Part shown: positions 24,356 to 32,500 of the stretch, in pieces | How the letters are laid out: every line of letters starts with the position of its first letter | Numbering within the stretch: the stretch's first letter is position 1 | NCBI GenBank assembly: GCA_001897515.1 | Contig: MKTA01000027.1 | Coordinates: 1 to 32,500, forward strand | Direction of reading: 5' to 3' | Length of the DNA: 32,500 bases | DNA from: Bacteroidetes bacterium 41-46 | GTDB taxonomy: Bacteria; Bacteroidota; Bacteroidia; Bacteroidales; UBA932 | Notes under the pieces: model-generated | What the model was told of the DNA's origin: nothing | The model's input: the letters and a program-made list of their open reading frames with translations, nothing else | Databases searched by the model: none | Translations under genes and position numbers: made by a program

Positions 24356-25489
24356 ATGAAAAATTTTGAAGTTTACAAATTATGGCCGGTAGAGCTGGCT
24401 AAAGGTCTCGGAGCAAAGCTGTGGGACAAGGATGGCAAAGAGTATCTGGATATGTATGGCGGACATGCTGTTATATCTATTGGGCACTCGCACCCCGGAT
24501 ATGTATCTGCAATTGCAGATCAGTTATCAAAACTGGGGTTCTACTCCAACTCAGTTATAAACTCTTTGCAGAGTGAACTAGCATCAAAAATGGGGGAGAT
24601 ATCGGGGTATCAGGACTACTCTCTCTTCATGTGTAATTCCGGAGCAGAGGCAAATGAGAATGCTATAAAGCTGGCCTCCTTCCAAACAGGTAAGAGTCGT
24701 TTACTTGCTTTCAAGGGAGCTTTTCACGGTCGTACCTCGGGTGTTGTTGCAGCTACAGATAATAAGGCTATCAGGGCACCATACAACAGAACGTCAAAAG
24801 TTACATTTATACCTTTGAATGATATATCTGCAGCTGAGAGAGAGCTGGCAAAGGGAGATTATGCAGCGGTAATAATTGAGGGAATACAGGGGGTTGCGGG
24901 GATAATTATGCCTCATGACAAGTTTCTGACAGATCTAAGACGCTTATGTGATAAGCATAAGGTTATTCTGATACTTGATGAGATCCAGAGCGGATGCGGA
25001 AGAACAGGCAGATATTTTGCGCACCAGTTTTCCGGAATCAGACCAGATATGATTACTGTCGCCAAGGGTATAGCAAATGGTTTTCCTGTCGGGGCAGTTT
25101 TCATCTCTCCAAAAATAGGTGCTGTTGCGGGGATGCTCGGGACTACATTCGGAGGAAACCATCTGGCATGTGCTGCTGCTCTTGCCGTAATTGATGTAAT
25201 GGAAAGAGAGGAGTTGATGAAAAATGCAACCATAATTGGAGATTATATTGCAGAGAATATAGGAAATTCTGTTTCGGTAGCAGAGGTAAGGGGAAGGGGA
25301 CTTATGTTGGGTATTGAGCTAAAAGAGGGGTATGAGAAAATTAAGGAGAGACTTCTTTTTCAAAAATTTGTCTTCACCGGCTCTGCCGGCAGCAATGTCA
25401 TCAGGATCCTGCCTCCTCTAAATTTAACGATTAAAGAGGCAGATATATTCATTTCAGCATTTAAAGAATTAGAAAAAGAGATACAATGA
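24356..25489 (+). CDS. argD: Acetylornithine/succinylornithine aminotransferase
   Basis: PLP enzyme that transaminates N-acylglutamate semialdehyde with glutamate to give N-acylornithine. 377 residues. Motifs: FMCNSGAEANENAIKLA (91-107), FHGRTSGVVAATD (123-135), IIEGIQGVAG (173-182), LDEIQSGCGRTG (207-218) and the PLP lysine K237 in TVAKGIANGFPVGA (234-247). The stop overlaps the start of argF' as ATGA. Confidence 0.96.
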   Translation: MKNFEVYKLWPVELAKGLGAKLWDKDGKEYLDMYGGHAVISIGHSHPGYVSAIADQLSKLGFYSNSVINSLQSELASKMGEISGYQDYSLFMCNSGAEANENAIKLASFQTGKSRLLAFKGAFHGRTSGVVAATDNKAIRAPYNRTSKVTFIPLNDISAAERELAKGDYAAVIIEGIQGVAGIIMPHDKFLTDLRRLCDKHKVILILDEIQSGCGRTGRYFAHQFSGIRPDMITVAKGIANGFPVGAVFISPKIGAVAGMLGTTFGGNHLACAAALAVIDVMEREELMKNATIIGDYIAENIGNSVSVAEVRGRGLMLGIELKEGYEKIKERLLFQKFVFTGSAGSNVIRILPPLNLTIKEADIFISAFKELEKEIQ

Positions 25490-26439
25490 GAGTTTTTACT
25501 AAAATGTCAGATATAGGTACAGTCGCAAATGCGCTGGACCTTGCCTGGGATGTTAAAATCAATCCCTTTAAAGATAAAGAGCTGGGAAGAGACAAAACAC
25601 TCCTGATGATCTTCTTTAATTCAAGCCTGAGAACCAGATTAAGCACACAAAAGGCGGCAATGAATTTAGGAATGAATGTTATAGTCTTAGATATAAATCA
25701 AGGAGCCTGGAAGCTGGAGAGTGAACTGGGTGTAGTAATGGATGGAGATAAACCTGAGCATATTTTAGAGGCTATTCCTGTTATGGCCTCATATTGTGAC
25801 ATTATTGGGGTCAGGTCATTCGCAAACTTAATGAGCAGAGAGCAGGACTATTCAGAGGAGATAATAAGTCAGTTTATCAGGCTATCAGGTAAGCCGGTAT
25901 TCAGTATGGAGTCAGCTATACGGCATCCGTTGCAGAGTTACGCAGACGTTATAACAATAGAGGAATATAAAAAGGTGCAAAGACCCAAAGTAGTTCTTAC
26001 ATGGGCTCCTCACCCCAGGGCACTTCCCCAGGCAGTTGCAAACTCTTTTGCAGAGTGGATAAACAATACGGAATATGAGTTTGTAATAACTCATCCGCAA
26101 GGATATGAGCTTGCAGATGAATTTACGGCAAATGCCAGGGTTGAGTACGACTGGAAAAGGGCGTATGAAGGGGCACATTTTATTTATGCGAAAAACTGGT
26201 CGGCCTATACGGGGAATAATTATGGCAAGATACTCCATATGGATAGATCATGGACAGTGGATAGCGAGAAGATGGCTTTGACTGATAATGCCTTCTTTAT
26301 GCATTGTCTGCCGGTGAGGAGGAACATGATAGTAACTGATGAGGTTATTGACTCTGAATCATCAATTGTTGTCCACCAGGCTTCAAACAGAGTAGTCTCA
26401 GCTCAGGCTGTTATCAGAGAGATGTTGAAAACCCTTTAA
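25486..26439 (+). CDS. argF': N-succinylornithine carbamoyltransferase ArgF'
   Basis: Transfers carbamoyl from carbamoyl phosphate to an N-acylated ornithine. The 317-residue protein has the carbamoyl-phosphate site FFNSSLRTRLS (43-53, in place of STRT of ordinary OTCases), the HPLQS motif of the ATCase/OTCase family (147-151), TWAPHPRALPQAVANS (about 169-184), and HCLPVRRN (about 271-278). Residue 90 is Pro in DGDKPEHILEA. In published work on Bacteroides fragilis this position (P90) sets specificity for N-succinylornithine, while Glu at the matching site of Xanthomonas enzyme gives acetylornithine specificity. I therefore predict the succinyl pathway. Overlaps argD by 4 bp; argB begins 10 nt later. 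Confidence 0.93.
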   Translation: MRVFTKMSDIGTVANALDLAWDVKINPFKDKELGRDKTLLMIFFNSSLRTRLSTQKAAMNLGMNVIVLDINQGAWKLESELGVVMDGDKPEHILEAIPVMASYCDIIGVRSFANLMSREQDYSEEIISQFIRLSGKPVFSMESAIRHPLQSYADVITIEEYKKVQRPKVVLTWAPHPRALPQAVANSFAEWINNTEYEFVITHPQGYELADEFTANARVEYDWKRAYEGAHFIYAKNWSAYTGNNYGKILHMDRSWTVDSEKMALTDNAFFMHCLPVRRNMIVTDEVIDSESSIVVHQASNRVVSAQAVIREMLKTL

Positions 26440-26449
26440 GAAAAATGAT

Positions 26450-27226
26450 ATGAAAGTGCTCAATGTTGTTAAAATAGGTGGCAATGTAGTTGATAATCCT
26501 GATTCGCTGGAAAGGTTTTTGAAAATGCTGAACTTGATGGAGGGTCCCAAGATTCTTGTCCATGGAGGAGGTGTTCTGGCAAGCGAGATGTCAGCTAAGC
26601 TAGGGATTGAAACCATTATGAGAGAGGGTAGGAGAGTTACTGATCTTGAGACTTTGAAGATTTGCACAATGGTATATGCCGGATGGATAAACAAAAGTAT
26701 TGTGGCAGCTCTTCAGAAGATTGGATGCAACTCTCTTGGTCTCTGTGGTGCAGATGCTGCAGTTGTTCCTGCAAAGAGACGCTCTCCAGAGCCAGTTGAT
26801 TTTGGCTATGTTGGAGATGTTAATCCTGCAGAGGTTGACTCAGGATTTATAAATAGCCTGCTGGGAAGAGGTATTACACCAGTTTTTGCTCCTCTGACTT
26901 ATGAGAGAAGTGGGAGCATCCTGAATACAAACGCAGATACAATGGCTTCATCTCTTGCAATAGCGATGTCTCACCACTACTATACCAGGCTGATATTCTG
27001 CTTTGAAAAGAGAGGTGTTCTGAGTGACTTTGCAGATGAGGAGAGCGTCATACCTCTTATAAATACCGGCTCTTATTTGCGACTTAAAAGTAGCGGCACT
27101 GTATCCGCTGGTATGATACCAAAGATTGACAACGCCTTTTCTGCCCTTAGTAGTGGAGTATCAGAGGTATTTATAAAGCATTGGTCTGAAATACTCGTTA
27201 ATGGGGGTACAATGTTGAAAATATAA
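26450..27226 (+). CDS. argB: N-acylglutamate kinase ArgB
   Basis: Phosphorylates N-acylglutamate, step two of the pathway. The 258-residue amino acid kinase has K8 and G10-G11 (VVKIGGNVVD), the HGGG loop (38-41), REGRRVTD (58-65), LNTNADTMAS (158-167) and K225 in GMIPKIDNA (221-229). N-acetyl kinases usually have LNINAD; LNTNAD could reflect a different acyl group, but this is a guess. Start overlaps nothing; the stop overlaps the argE start by one base (TAATG). Confidence 0.95.
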   Translation: MKVLNVVKIGGNVVDNPDSLERFLKMLNLMEGPKILVHGGGVLASEMSAKLGIETIMREGRRVTDLETLKICTMVYAGWINKSIVAALQKIGCNSLGLCGADAAVVPAKRRSPEPVDFGYVGDVNPAEVDSGFINSLLGRGITPVFAPLTYERSGSILNTNADTMASSLAIAMSHHYYTRLIFCFEKRGVLSDFADEESVIPLINTGSYLRLKSSGTVSAGMIPKIDNAFSALSSGVSEVFIKHWSEILVNGGTMLKI

Positions 27227-28302
27227 TGACAGAATACGATTCAAATAGAATTGCTCTTGCTGCTGCAGAGCTTTTGAGAAAAATGGTAGTAATTCCATCA
27301 TTCTCAGGCGAGGAGTCCGAGGTTGCAGATTTGATTGAGGCAAGGCTTAGGAGCGAAGGGGTTAATGTAAACAGGTGGGGAAATAATTTATGGGCACTGG
27401 CTTACCAGAGCGATGACTGTATGCCTGTTATTATGATGAACTCTCACATTGATACTGTACGAGCCTCATCATCATATACATTTGATCCGTTTAACCCGGA
27501 TGGGGAGTCGGGTAAAGTAAGAGGTCTGGGCAGTAACGATGCAGGAGCATCGGTTGTTTGTATGACTGAGAGTTTTCTTCAGCTCAGGAGGGAGCGGCTT
27601 CCATTTAATATTATGCTGGCACTTAGTGCAGAAGAGGAGAACTCCGGCCCGGGCGGGATGAGAGCACTATTTCCTCTTTTACCGAAGCCTGCCTGCGCAA
27701 TTATAGGGGAGCCGACAAAAATGGAGGCTGCAATAGCTGAAAGGGGACTTCTTGTTATTGATGCCGTTGCTAAAGGAGTGAGCGGTCATGCTGCCAGAGA
27801 GGAGGGTGTAAACGCAATACTGGCTGCTTGCAGAGATATTGAGAAGATAATGTCATTCAAATTTAATAAAGAATCCAATCTTTTTGGAGCGGTCAAGGTG
27901 AGCATTACCAGGATAGAGGCTGGCAGAGAGCATAATGTAATACCTGATAAGTGTCATTATACACTTGATATCAGGCCTAATGAGCTTTATTCAAATGAAG
28001 AGATATTCAGCACTCTGGAGGGGCTTTTAGAGAGTACTCTTAAAGCAAGATCTTTCAGTAATAAATGTTCTATGACCCCTGAGGGGCATGAACTTATTCA
28101 ATGTGCCAAGAGATGCGGAATAAAGAGTTATGTATCTCCAACAACTTCAGATTGGATGCGGATATCTGTCCCTGCTATAAAAATGGGACCGGGTGATTCT
28201 TCAAGGTCTCATAAGGCAGATGAGTATGTTACTGTTGAGGAGTTGAGGATGGGTATTGAGGGTTATATGAATTATATTAAGAATTTAAATCTGCAGAGAT
28301 GA
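27226..28302 (+). CDS. argE: M20 deacylase, ArgE-like, predicted N-succinylcitrulline desuccinylase
   Basis: Removes the N-acyl group. Because the transcarbamylase in this operon acts on acylated ornithine, the natural substrate should be N-succinylcitrulline rather than acetylornithine. The 358-residue M20 zinc hydrolase has the ligands in MMNSHIDTV (about 77-85), GLGSNDAGAS (about 102-111), LSAEEENSG (about 138-146, general base Glu), IIGEPTKME (about 160-168) and a C-terminal RSHKADE. AAREEGVNAI lies in the dimerisation lid. It overlaps argB by one base and argH by 4 (ATGA). Confidence 0.92.
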   Translation: MTEYDSNRIALAAAELLRKMVVIPSFSGEESEVADLIEARLRSEGVNVNRWGNNLWALAYQSDDCMPVIMMNSHIDTVRASSSYTFDPFNPDGESGKVRGLGSNDAGASVVCMTESFLQLRRERLPFNIMLALSAEEENSGPGGMRALFPLLPKPACAIIGEPTKMEAAIAERGLLVIDAVAKGVSGHAAREEGVNAILAACRDIEKIMSFKFNKESNLFGAVKVSITRIEAGREHNVIPDKCHYTLDIRPNELYSNEEIFSTLEGLLESTLKARSFSNKCSMTPEGHELIQCAKRCGIKSYVSPTTSDWMRISVPAIKMGPGDSSRSHKADEYVTVEELRMGIEGYMNYIKNLNLQR

Positions 28303-29597
28303 ATTTACTTTGGAGCAAAGGGGGAGACCCCCACCTAAAGGTGAGAGAATTTACAGTTGGAAGAGATCGCGAACTTGATATGCTTTTGGCAGAGAGCGAT
28401 ATTGAGGGTTCTATCGCCCATGTAAATATGATTAGCACCATTGGGCTGCTTAACGAAAATGAGGCTGAGACCCTTGTTAAGGAGCTTGAAATTATGGCAG
28501 ATGAAGTGAAGAGAGGTGAGTTTGTATTAGAGGATGGTGTAGAGGATATTCACTCTCAGGTAGAGATTAATCTCACTAAAAGAGTTGGAGAGCTTGGGAA
28601 AAAAATCCACTCAGGGAGGTCCAGAAATGATCAGGTATTGGTGGACATTAAACTATTTCTAAAAAAGGAGATTAGAAAAATACTTAATGAAACAGACTCT
28701 CTGTTTGATACCCTAATTTCACTTAGCGAAGAGAACAGAGATGTGCTTATGCCGGGATATACACACAGCCAGATTGCAATGCCCTCCTCATTTGGACTGT
28801 GGCTGGGAGGCTATGCAGAGACACTCGCAGATGATTTATGGTCCCTTCTTGCCGCCTGGAATATTGCAGATCAGAATCCTTTGGGTTCTGCAGCCGGATA
28901 TGGCAGTTCTTTTCCGCTTGACAGGGAGATGACAACATCGCTGCTTGGCTTTGGCAATCTTCATTATAACTCTGTCGCAGCACAGATGAGCCGGGGAAAG
29001 AGCGAAAGGGCACTCGCTTTTGCCTTATCATCAATAGCCTCTACATTGAATAAGCTGGCTTCTGACTCTATCCTCTTTATGAACGGCAATTATGGATTCA
29101 TATCCTTTCCTGACGATGTTACAACAGGCTCAAGCATAATGCCTCACAAGAAAAATCCTGATGTCTGGGAGCTCGTCAGAGCTCATTCTAACAGAATTCA
29201 AAGCCTCCCAAACGAGATAGCTCTTCTTACAACTAACCTTACACATGGTTACCACAGAGATTTTCAGCTTCTGAAGGAGATACTGTTTCCGGCTTTGAAA
29301 TCATCACAAAATATAATTGAGATGTCAAACTTCATGTTGGGAAAAATGGTCGTTAACAAAGAGATACTTAATGACAATAAGTATGATTACCTGTTTACTG
29401 TTGAGGAGGTAAACAGAAGAGTTATCTCAGGAATCCCCTTCAGAGATGCATACAGAGAGGTTGGCAATGAGGTAGAGATGGGTACTTTTAGTGCAGAAAA
29501 GAGGATTGCCCACACTCACAAGGGGAGTATAGGCAATCTTTGCACAAGCGAAGTAGTTTCAAAGTTTAAGTCAATCGCATCAATGTTTGGCAAGTAG
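28299..29597 (+). CDS. argH: Argininosuccinate lyase
   Basis: Splits argininosuccinate into arginine and fumarate, the last step. 432 residues, slightly short of the usual 450-460. Motifs: LLWSKGGDPHLKVREFTVGRD near the N-terminus, HSGRSRNDQV (104-113), MPGYTHSQIAMPSS (151-164, T155-H156), NPLGSAAGYGSSFPLDR (193-209) and the signature GSSIMPHKKNPD (277-288) with the catalytic Ser. It ends the eight-gene operon; its stop is 8 nt from the convergent yeiH-like stop and I see no hairpin terminator between them. Confidence 0.97.
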   Translation: MNLLWSKGGDPHLKVREFTVGRDRELDMLLAESDIEGSIAHVNMISTIGLLNENEAETLVKELEIMADEVKRGEFVLEDGVEDIHSQVEINLTKRVGELGKKIHSGRSRNDQVLVDIKLFLKKEIRKILNETDSLFDTLISLSEENRDVLMPGYTHSQIAMPSSFGLWLGGYAETLADDLWSLLAAWNIADQNPLGSAAGYGSSFPLDREMTTSLLGFGNLHYNSVAAQMSRGKSERALAFALSSIASTLNKLASDSILFMNGNYGFISFPDDVTTGSSIMPHKKNPDVWELVRAHSNRIQSLPNEIALLTTNLTHGYHRDFQLLKEILFPALKSSQNIIEMSNFMLGKMVVNKEILNDNKYDYLFTVEEVNRRVISGIPFRDAYREVGNEVEMGTFSAEKRIAHTHKGSIGNLCTSEVVSKFKSIASMFGK

Positions 29598-29605
29598 AGA
29601 GTTGA

Positions 29606-30859
29606 TTAGAATCCAATAGAGAATTCATATTTGCCAAATAGCAGGAATGCTATTGCCAGTGTCAGCAATACATTGAATGTTTGTGCAATAAGAAATGCAG
29701 CAGTATATCTGTTGTTCTCTTTTCCAAAGACCTTTCTGAAATCGGTCTCTAGGCCAATGGCTACAAATGCAACAGAGAAGAGTGTCTCTCTCAGGGCCTT
29801 TGCTGCTCCGCTAAGCCCTTTTGCTGTTGCCGGTTCAAGAAGGAAGCTGAAAACCACTGATGCCAGCATAAATCCGATAACAAATTTTGGAAACCTGTCC
29901 CATAAAACAGATGCAGAGGGTCTGATCTCTTTATTAGATCCCTTTAGAGACCAGTATATTGAAATAGCAAAGGCTGCAACTCCAAGTAGGGCATTTTGCG
30001 AAGCCTTTATAATAACGCTTTGTGATTCAGCGATATCTCCAAGGAATTTACCTGAAGCTACGACCGCTCCTGTTGTGTCAATTGTTCCACCAAGCCATGC
30101 TCCTGCAACCTCCTGAGTCAGGCCAAGCAGTTGTGCAAGATAGGGCATTATATACATCATCGGAACAGCAACAACCAACACCAGAGAAACCACAAATGAC
30201 AGTTTCTTTGAGTCCCCTTTCATAGCTCCGCTGGCAGCAATAGCCGCTGATACTCCGCAAATAGACACGGCAGTTGATAGCAGTACCCCCATCTCCTTAT
30301 CTATCCCCATCTTTTTAGCGAGCCAGAATGAGAAGTTCCATACCAGAACAATTACAATTATAGCCTGTACCATTCCCAGAGATCCGGCCTTCATAATCTC
30401 TCCAAAAATAATTGTCGTCCCCAAAACAACAAGGCCTGCCTTTATAAAGAATTCACTTCTGGCGGCTGGTTCCAGCCATTTTGGAAGACCAAAAAAGTTT
30501 CTGATAATCAGCCCTATTGCCACAGAGAAAAATACAGCCTCAAAACCGACCTGTTTTATTGGAGCGAGAGTGCTAATATATTGAGCTAAAAATGAGAGCC
30601 CGTAAATAAATATGAAAGAGGCAGGAAACCATTTCATCTTTACATCAAGCAACCATAAACCCACATAGCTAAGGCCAAAAATTATAAAAAATTTAGTCAC
30701 CTCAAAGGGAACCTTTGCAAACCAGGCGGGGTAGCCATCAGGAAATTGATACTTCACCTTGCCTAATGAGGGTACAAAAATTACAAGAATGACTAGTATT
30801 GCACCCATAATGGTGGCAATCCAATCCTCATTCTTGAATTGCAAGAAGAATTTTTTCAT
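29606..30859 (-). CDS. YeiH/UPF0324 family putative sulfate exporter
   Basis: A 417-residue inner-membrane protein with about 10-11 hydrophobic segments. Family motifs are VSICGVSAAIAASGA (about 197-211), AGAWLGGTIDTTGAV (about 249-263), SQNALLGVAAF (about 282-292) and LSGAAKALRETLFSVAFVAIGLETDFRK near the C-terminus. YeiH-type proteins are annotated as putative sulfate exporters, mostly without direct assay. Convergent with argH, with only 8 nt between stops. A TATATTTG box and an 18-bp palindrome lie upstream, suggesting control by a DNA-binding regulator. Confidence 0.9.
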   Translation of the reverse strand: MKKFFLQFKNEDWIATIMGAILVILVIFVPSLGKVKYQFPDGYPAWFAKVPFEVTKFFIIFGLSYVGLWLLDVKMKWFPASFIFIYGLSFLAQYISTLAPIKQVGFEAVFFSVAIGLIIRNFFGLPKWLEPAARSEFFIKAGLVVLGTTIIFGEIMKAGSLGMVQAIIVIVLVWNFSFWLAKKMGIDKEMGVLLSTAVSICGVSAAIAASGAMKGDSKKLSFVVSLVLVVAVPMMYIMPYLAQLLGLTQEVAGAWLGGTIDTTGAVVASGKFLGDIAESQSVIIKASQNALLGVAAFAISIYWSLKGSNKEIRPSASVLWDRFPKFVIGFMLASVVFSFLLEPATAKGLSGAAKALRETLFSVAFVAIGLETDFRKVFGKENNRYTAAFLIAQTFNVLLTLAIAFLLFGKYEFSIGF

Positions 30860-30895
30860 TTTGATTAAGTTTTAGTAATTGTCGTTGAGTTGACA

Positions 30896-30903
30896 CAAAT
30901 ATA
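30896..30903 (-). promoter_or_regulatory. -7 promoter element of the yeiH-like gene
   Basis: TATATTTG on the minus strand fits TAnnTTTG and lies 37 nt before the start codon. About 19 nt farther upstream the strand reads TTTT, a near match to the -33 element TTTG. Confidence 0.6.
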
Positions 30904-30918
30904 CCGTAAAAATATTTA

Positions 30919-30936
30919 TAGTAAAACGGTTTACTA
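30919..30936. promoter_or_regulatory. Palindromic operator candidate at the yeiH-like promoter
   Basis: TAGTAAA-ACGG-TTTACTA has 7-bp inverted arms around a 4-bp spacer. Its centre is about 28 bp upstream of the -7 box centre, so it covers the -33 region: a typical place for a repressor, or for an activator site. The regulator is not in the window. Confidence 0.5.
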
Positions 30937-30945
30937 ATATTATTT

Positions 30946-30979
30946 AAAAAAAGCTAACCAAATCTCTTTAGGTTAGCTT
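30946..30979 (-). terminator. Rho-independent terminator after the dipeptidase gene
   Basis: On the minus strand AAGCTAACC/GGTTAGCTT forms a 9-bp stem with an 11-nt loop, followed by a run of seven T. It starts just after the dipeptidase stop and separates that gene from the yeiH-like gene. Confidence 0.88.
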
Positions 30980-30986
30980 CTCTCTG

Positions 30987-32500
30987 TTACGGAGTTCTAA
31001 GTCTGTCACCGGCACTGTTTTTTACAGCCCTCTTCCATATTTCTGTATATCCCGGGAAATCGGGTGTGGGTGGTATTTTATCAGAGTGGCCATTATTCTT
31101 GAATGTCCCGTCTTGATTTTGCTTTTTTGTGTTGCCGTCAATATATTTCACCAGCAGATACTCGTCCAGCTTTTTCCATTTCCGGAATAGTTCATTTGCA
31201 GATTTAACCGAGAACTCTGTTGTCAGATCAGATACCTTCTCTGGGTTACTCTTGAGCATTTCAACAGCATTTTTGTCAATATCGGCCACCCTTGCCATAA
31301 TCTCCTTCTCATGGGTATCAATTACAGACCTCACCTCTGCGCCTATATGGTTGTATCTAAGGTATGCAAACTGAGCTATTCTGTTTGTTATCCAGAACAT
31401 AGAAGTAGGCGAGTACTCCAGCATTGAGCCATTACCCAAAGCATAGTTCTGTGATATTGCCTTGGAAGAGGTATATATTGGTGTAAGGGGAGATGTTGCC
31501 GCATCGTCAACGGCAAACCAGAAAATTCCGCCAATCTCATTTGGAATATTTGGACGAGACTCTCCGACAAACCAGAAGCCGGTCTGTTGAGTAGCGATAG
31601 CTCGTTCATTTATATACTTTTCTCCGTCAACATCAAATCCCATAGGTCTCCATCTGTATGGAAGCGAGTTTCCGCCAGCTCCTATATCCAGCGTCATATC
31701 CATAGCTGTTCCCTCATAGTGATCCCTCATCATATCTGCAACATCCTTCACGCTTAGTTTTGCTTTTGCCTTAACATAAAGAGGCATTCTGTTCCTGAGG
31801 TTGTGACCAAGTGCATAATCCAGATATTTACTCATATCCTCAGAAGAGTGTTTATTAAAAAAACTCCAGACTCTTGCATCGCAACCTCTTACTGTGGCTC
31901 CGTCAGCAGGTCCGTAAGTGTCTGAAAAGCTGAAAGAGTCATCATCTCCGCTGTAAAGCCCCTGCTCTCTGGCGTGTGAGATAACATCCGGAGCGTATAT
32001 GCAATTTTCCGGGTCGTTTTTGGGAAATGTAGTTATTCTTGCCTGATTCGCATGGGCCGATATATATCCGTCCGGTATCCTTATGGCAACCCAAACGGCA
32101 CCTTTATTCACATTCTTTCCGTTTACCATCTTTGGTGCCTTCCCAATTATCTCAAGGAACCAAACCTCTTTTTTGTCGGCAATTGAGATAGACTCACCAG
32201 AGGAGGCGTAACCATACTCATTCGCAAGAGTGGTTATGACATTTATAGCTTCACGTGCAGTCTTTGCTCTCTGGAGTGCGATATACATTAGTGAACCATA
32301 GTCCACAATGCCTTGAGGATCAAACTGAGTTTCCACTCCACCCCATGTGGATTCTCCAATTACCACCTGATGTTCATTCATATTGCCTACAACATTATAT
32401 GTGTGAGAAGCCTGAGGAATTTTTCCCAAATACCTCTCTTTACCCCATTCAAAAACATCAAGCATTGCCCCTTTAGGATATTTTGCGGCAGGGTAGTGGA
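30987..32500 (-). CDS. Family C69 dipeptidase, 5' end beyond the window
   Basis: Ntn-hydrolase dipeptidase of the C69/U34 (PepD) family. The frame stays open to the right edge: codons before the internal ATG at 32465 read HYPAAKYPKGA, matching the family sequence ahead of MLDVFEW, so that ATG is not the start. The catalytic N-terminal Cys and any signal peptide lie outside the window. Visible family segments: GKIPQASHTYNVVGNMNEHQVVIGESTWGG-type region near 32365-32425, SSGESISIADKKEVWFLEIIG, TYGPADGATVRGCDARVWSFFN (near 31860-31925), and PYRWRPMGFD. At least 503 residues. A terminator follows. Members in related bacteria are usually exported; here that cannot be checked. Confidence 0.93.
   Translation of the reverse strand, partial: HYPAAKYPKGAMLDVFEWGKERYLGKIPQASHTYNVVGNMNEHQVVIGESTWGGVETQFDPQGIVDYGSLMYIALQRAKTAREAINVITTLANEYGYASSGESISIADKKEVWFLEIIGKAPKMVNGKNVNKGAVWVAIRIPDGYISAHANQARITTFPKNDPENCIYAPDVISHAREQGLYSGDDDSFSFSDTYGPADGATVRGCDARVWSFFNKHSSEDMSKYLDYALGHNLRNRMPLYVKAKAKLSVKDVADMMRDHYEGTAMDMTLDIGAGGNSLPYRWRPMGFDVDGEKYINERAIATQQTGFWFVGESRPNIPNEIGGIFWFAVDDAATSPLTPIYTSSKAISQNYALGNGSMLEYSPTSMFWITNRIAQFAYLRYNHIGAEVRSVIDTHEKEIMARVADIDKNAVEMLKSNPEKVSDLTTEFSVKSANELFRKWKKLDEYLLVKYIDGNTKKQNQDGTFKNNGHSDKIPPTPDFPGYTEIWKRAVKNSAGDRLRTP

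Noticed and set aside
32255..32476. Plus-strand 73-codon frame at the right edge
   Set aside because: It is antisense to the well-supported C69 dipeptidase coding region.

Overview
The window comes from a member of the Bacteroidota, most likely the order Bacteroidales. The 16S rRNA has the anti-Shine-Dalgarno tail, yet the starts I inspected lack a Shine-Dalgarno sequence. Several operons are preceded by the Bacteroidota -7 promoter element TAnnTTTG. The arginine pathway has the Bacteroides-type N-succinylornithine transcarbamylase. I cannot name genus or family from sequence alone.

Layout. (1) 1-3030: the 3' part of a 16S gene, a spacer with tRNA-Ile(GAT), four tandem 60-bp repeats and tRNA-Ala(TGC). 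A terminator follows directly; no 23S or 5S gene is present. A secreted protein of unknown function on the minus strand is followed by a second, identical tRNA-Ala with decayed copies of the spacer flanks. (2) 3095-8130, minus: a NAD de novo operon nadB-nadC-nadA, translationally coupled to a secreted 12-unit repeat protein. (3) 8247-15205, plus: a five-gene operon (two-domain glycosyltransferase, DUF4922 HIT/GalT-like protein, SpoIID-like protein, AmpG-like permease with a periplasmic insert, NamZ-type exo-muramidase) that looks like a cell-wall turnover or recycling unit and ends at a strong terminator. (4) 15291-15857: a small secreted His/Met-rich protein. (5) 15847-21430, minus: a five-gene operon for peptide use (OPT transporter, ZIP metal transporter, peptidase T, YbjQ, PatB-like C-S lyase). 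(6) 21482-29597, plus: a complete arginine operon (GNAT, argG, argC, argD, argF', argB, argE, argH) preceded by a short Arg-rich leader ORF in a foldable leader RNA. (7) 29606-32500, minus: a YeiH-family exporter with a palindromic operator candidate at its promoter, and a C69 dipeptidase that runs off the right edge.

How the parts work together. The arginine operon should carry glutamate through N-succinylated intermediates to N-succinylcitrulline, then desuccinylate it and finish with ArgG and ArgH; many of its genes overlap or abut. The OPT/PepT/ZupT/PatB operon fits uptake and breakdown of peptides and thiol amino acids, and its promoter lies back to back with the arginine promoter. The most novel-looking signals are the arginine leader peptide/RNA, the repeat-bearing 16S spacer with duplicated tRNA-Ala and no 23S, and the muropeptide-type cluster.
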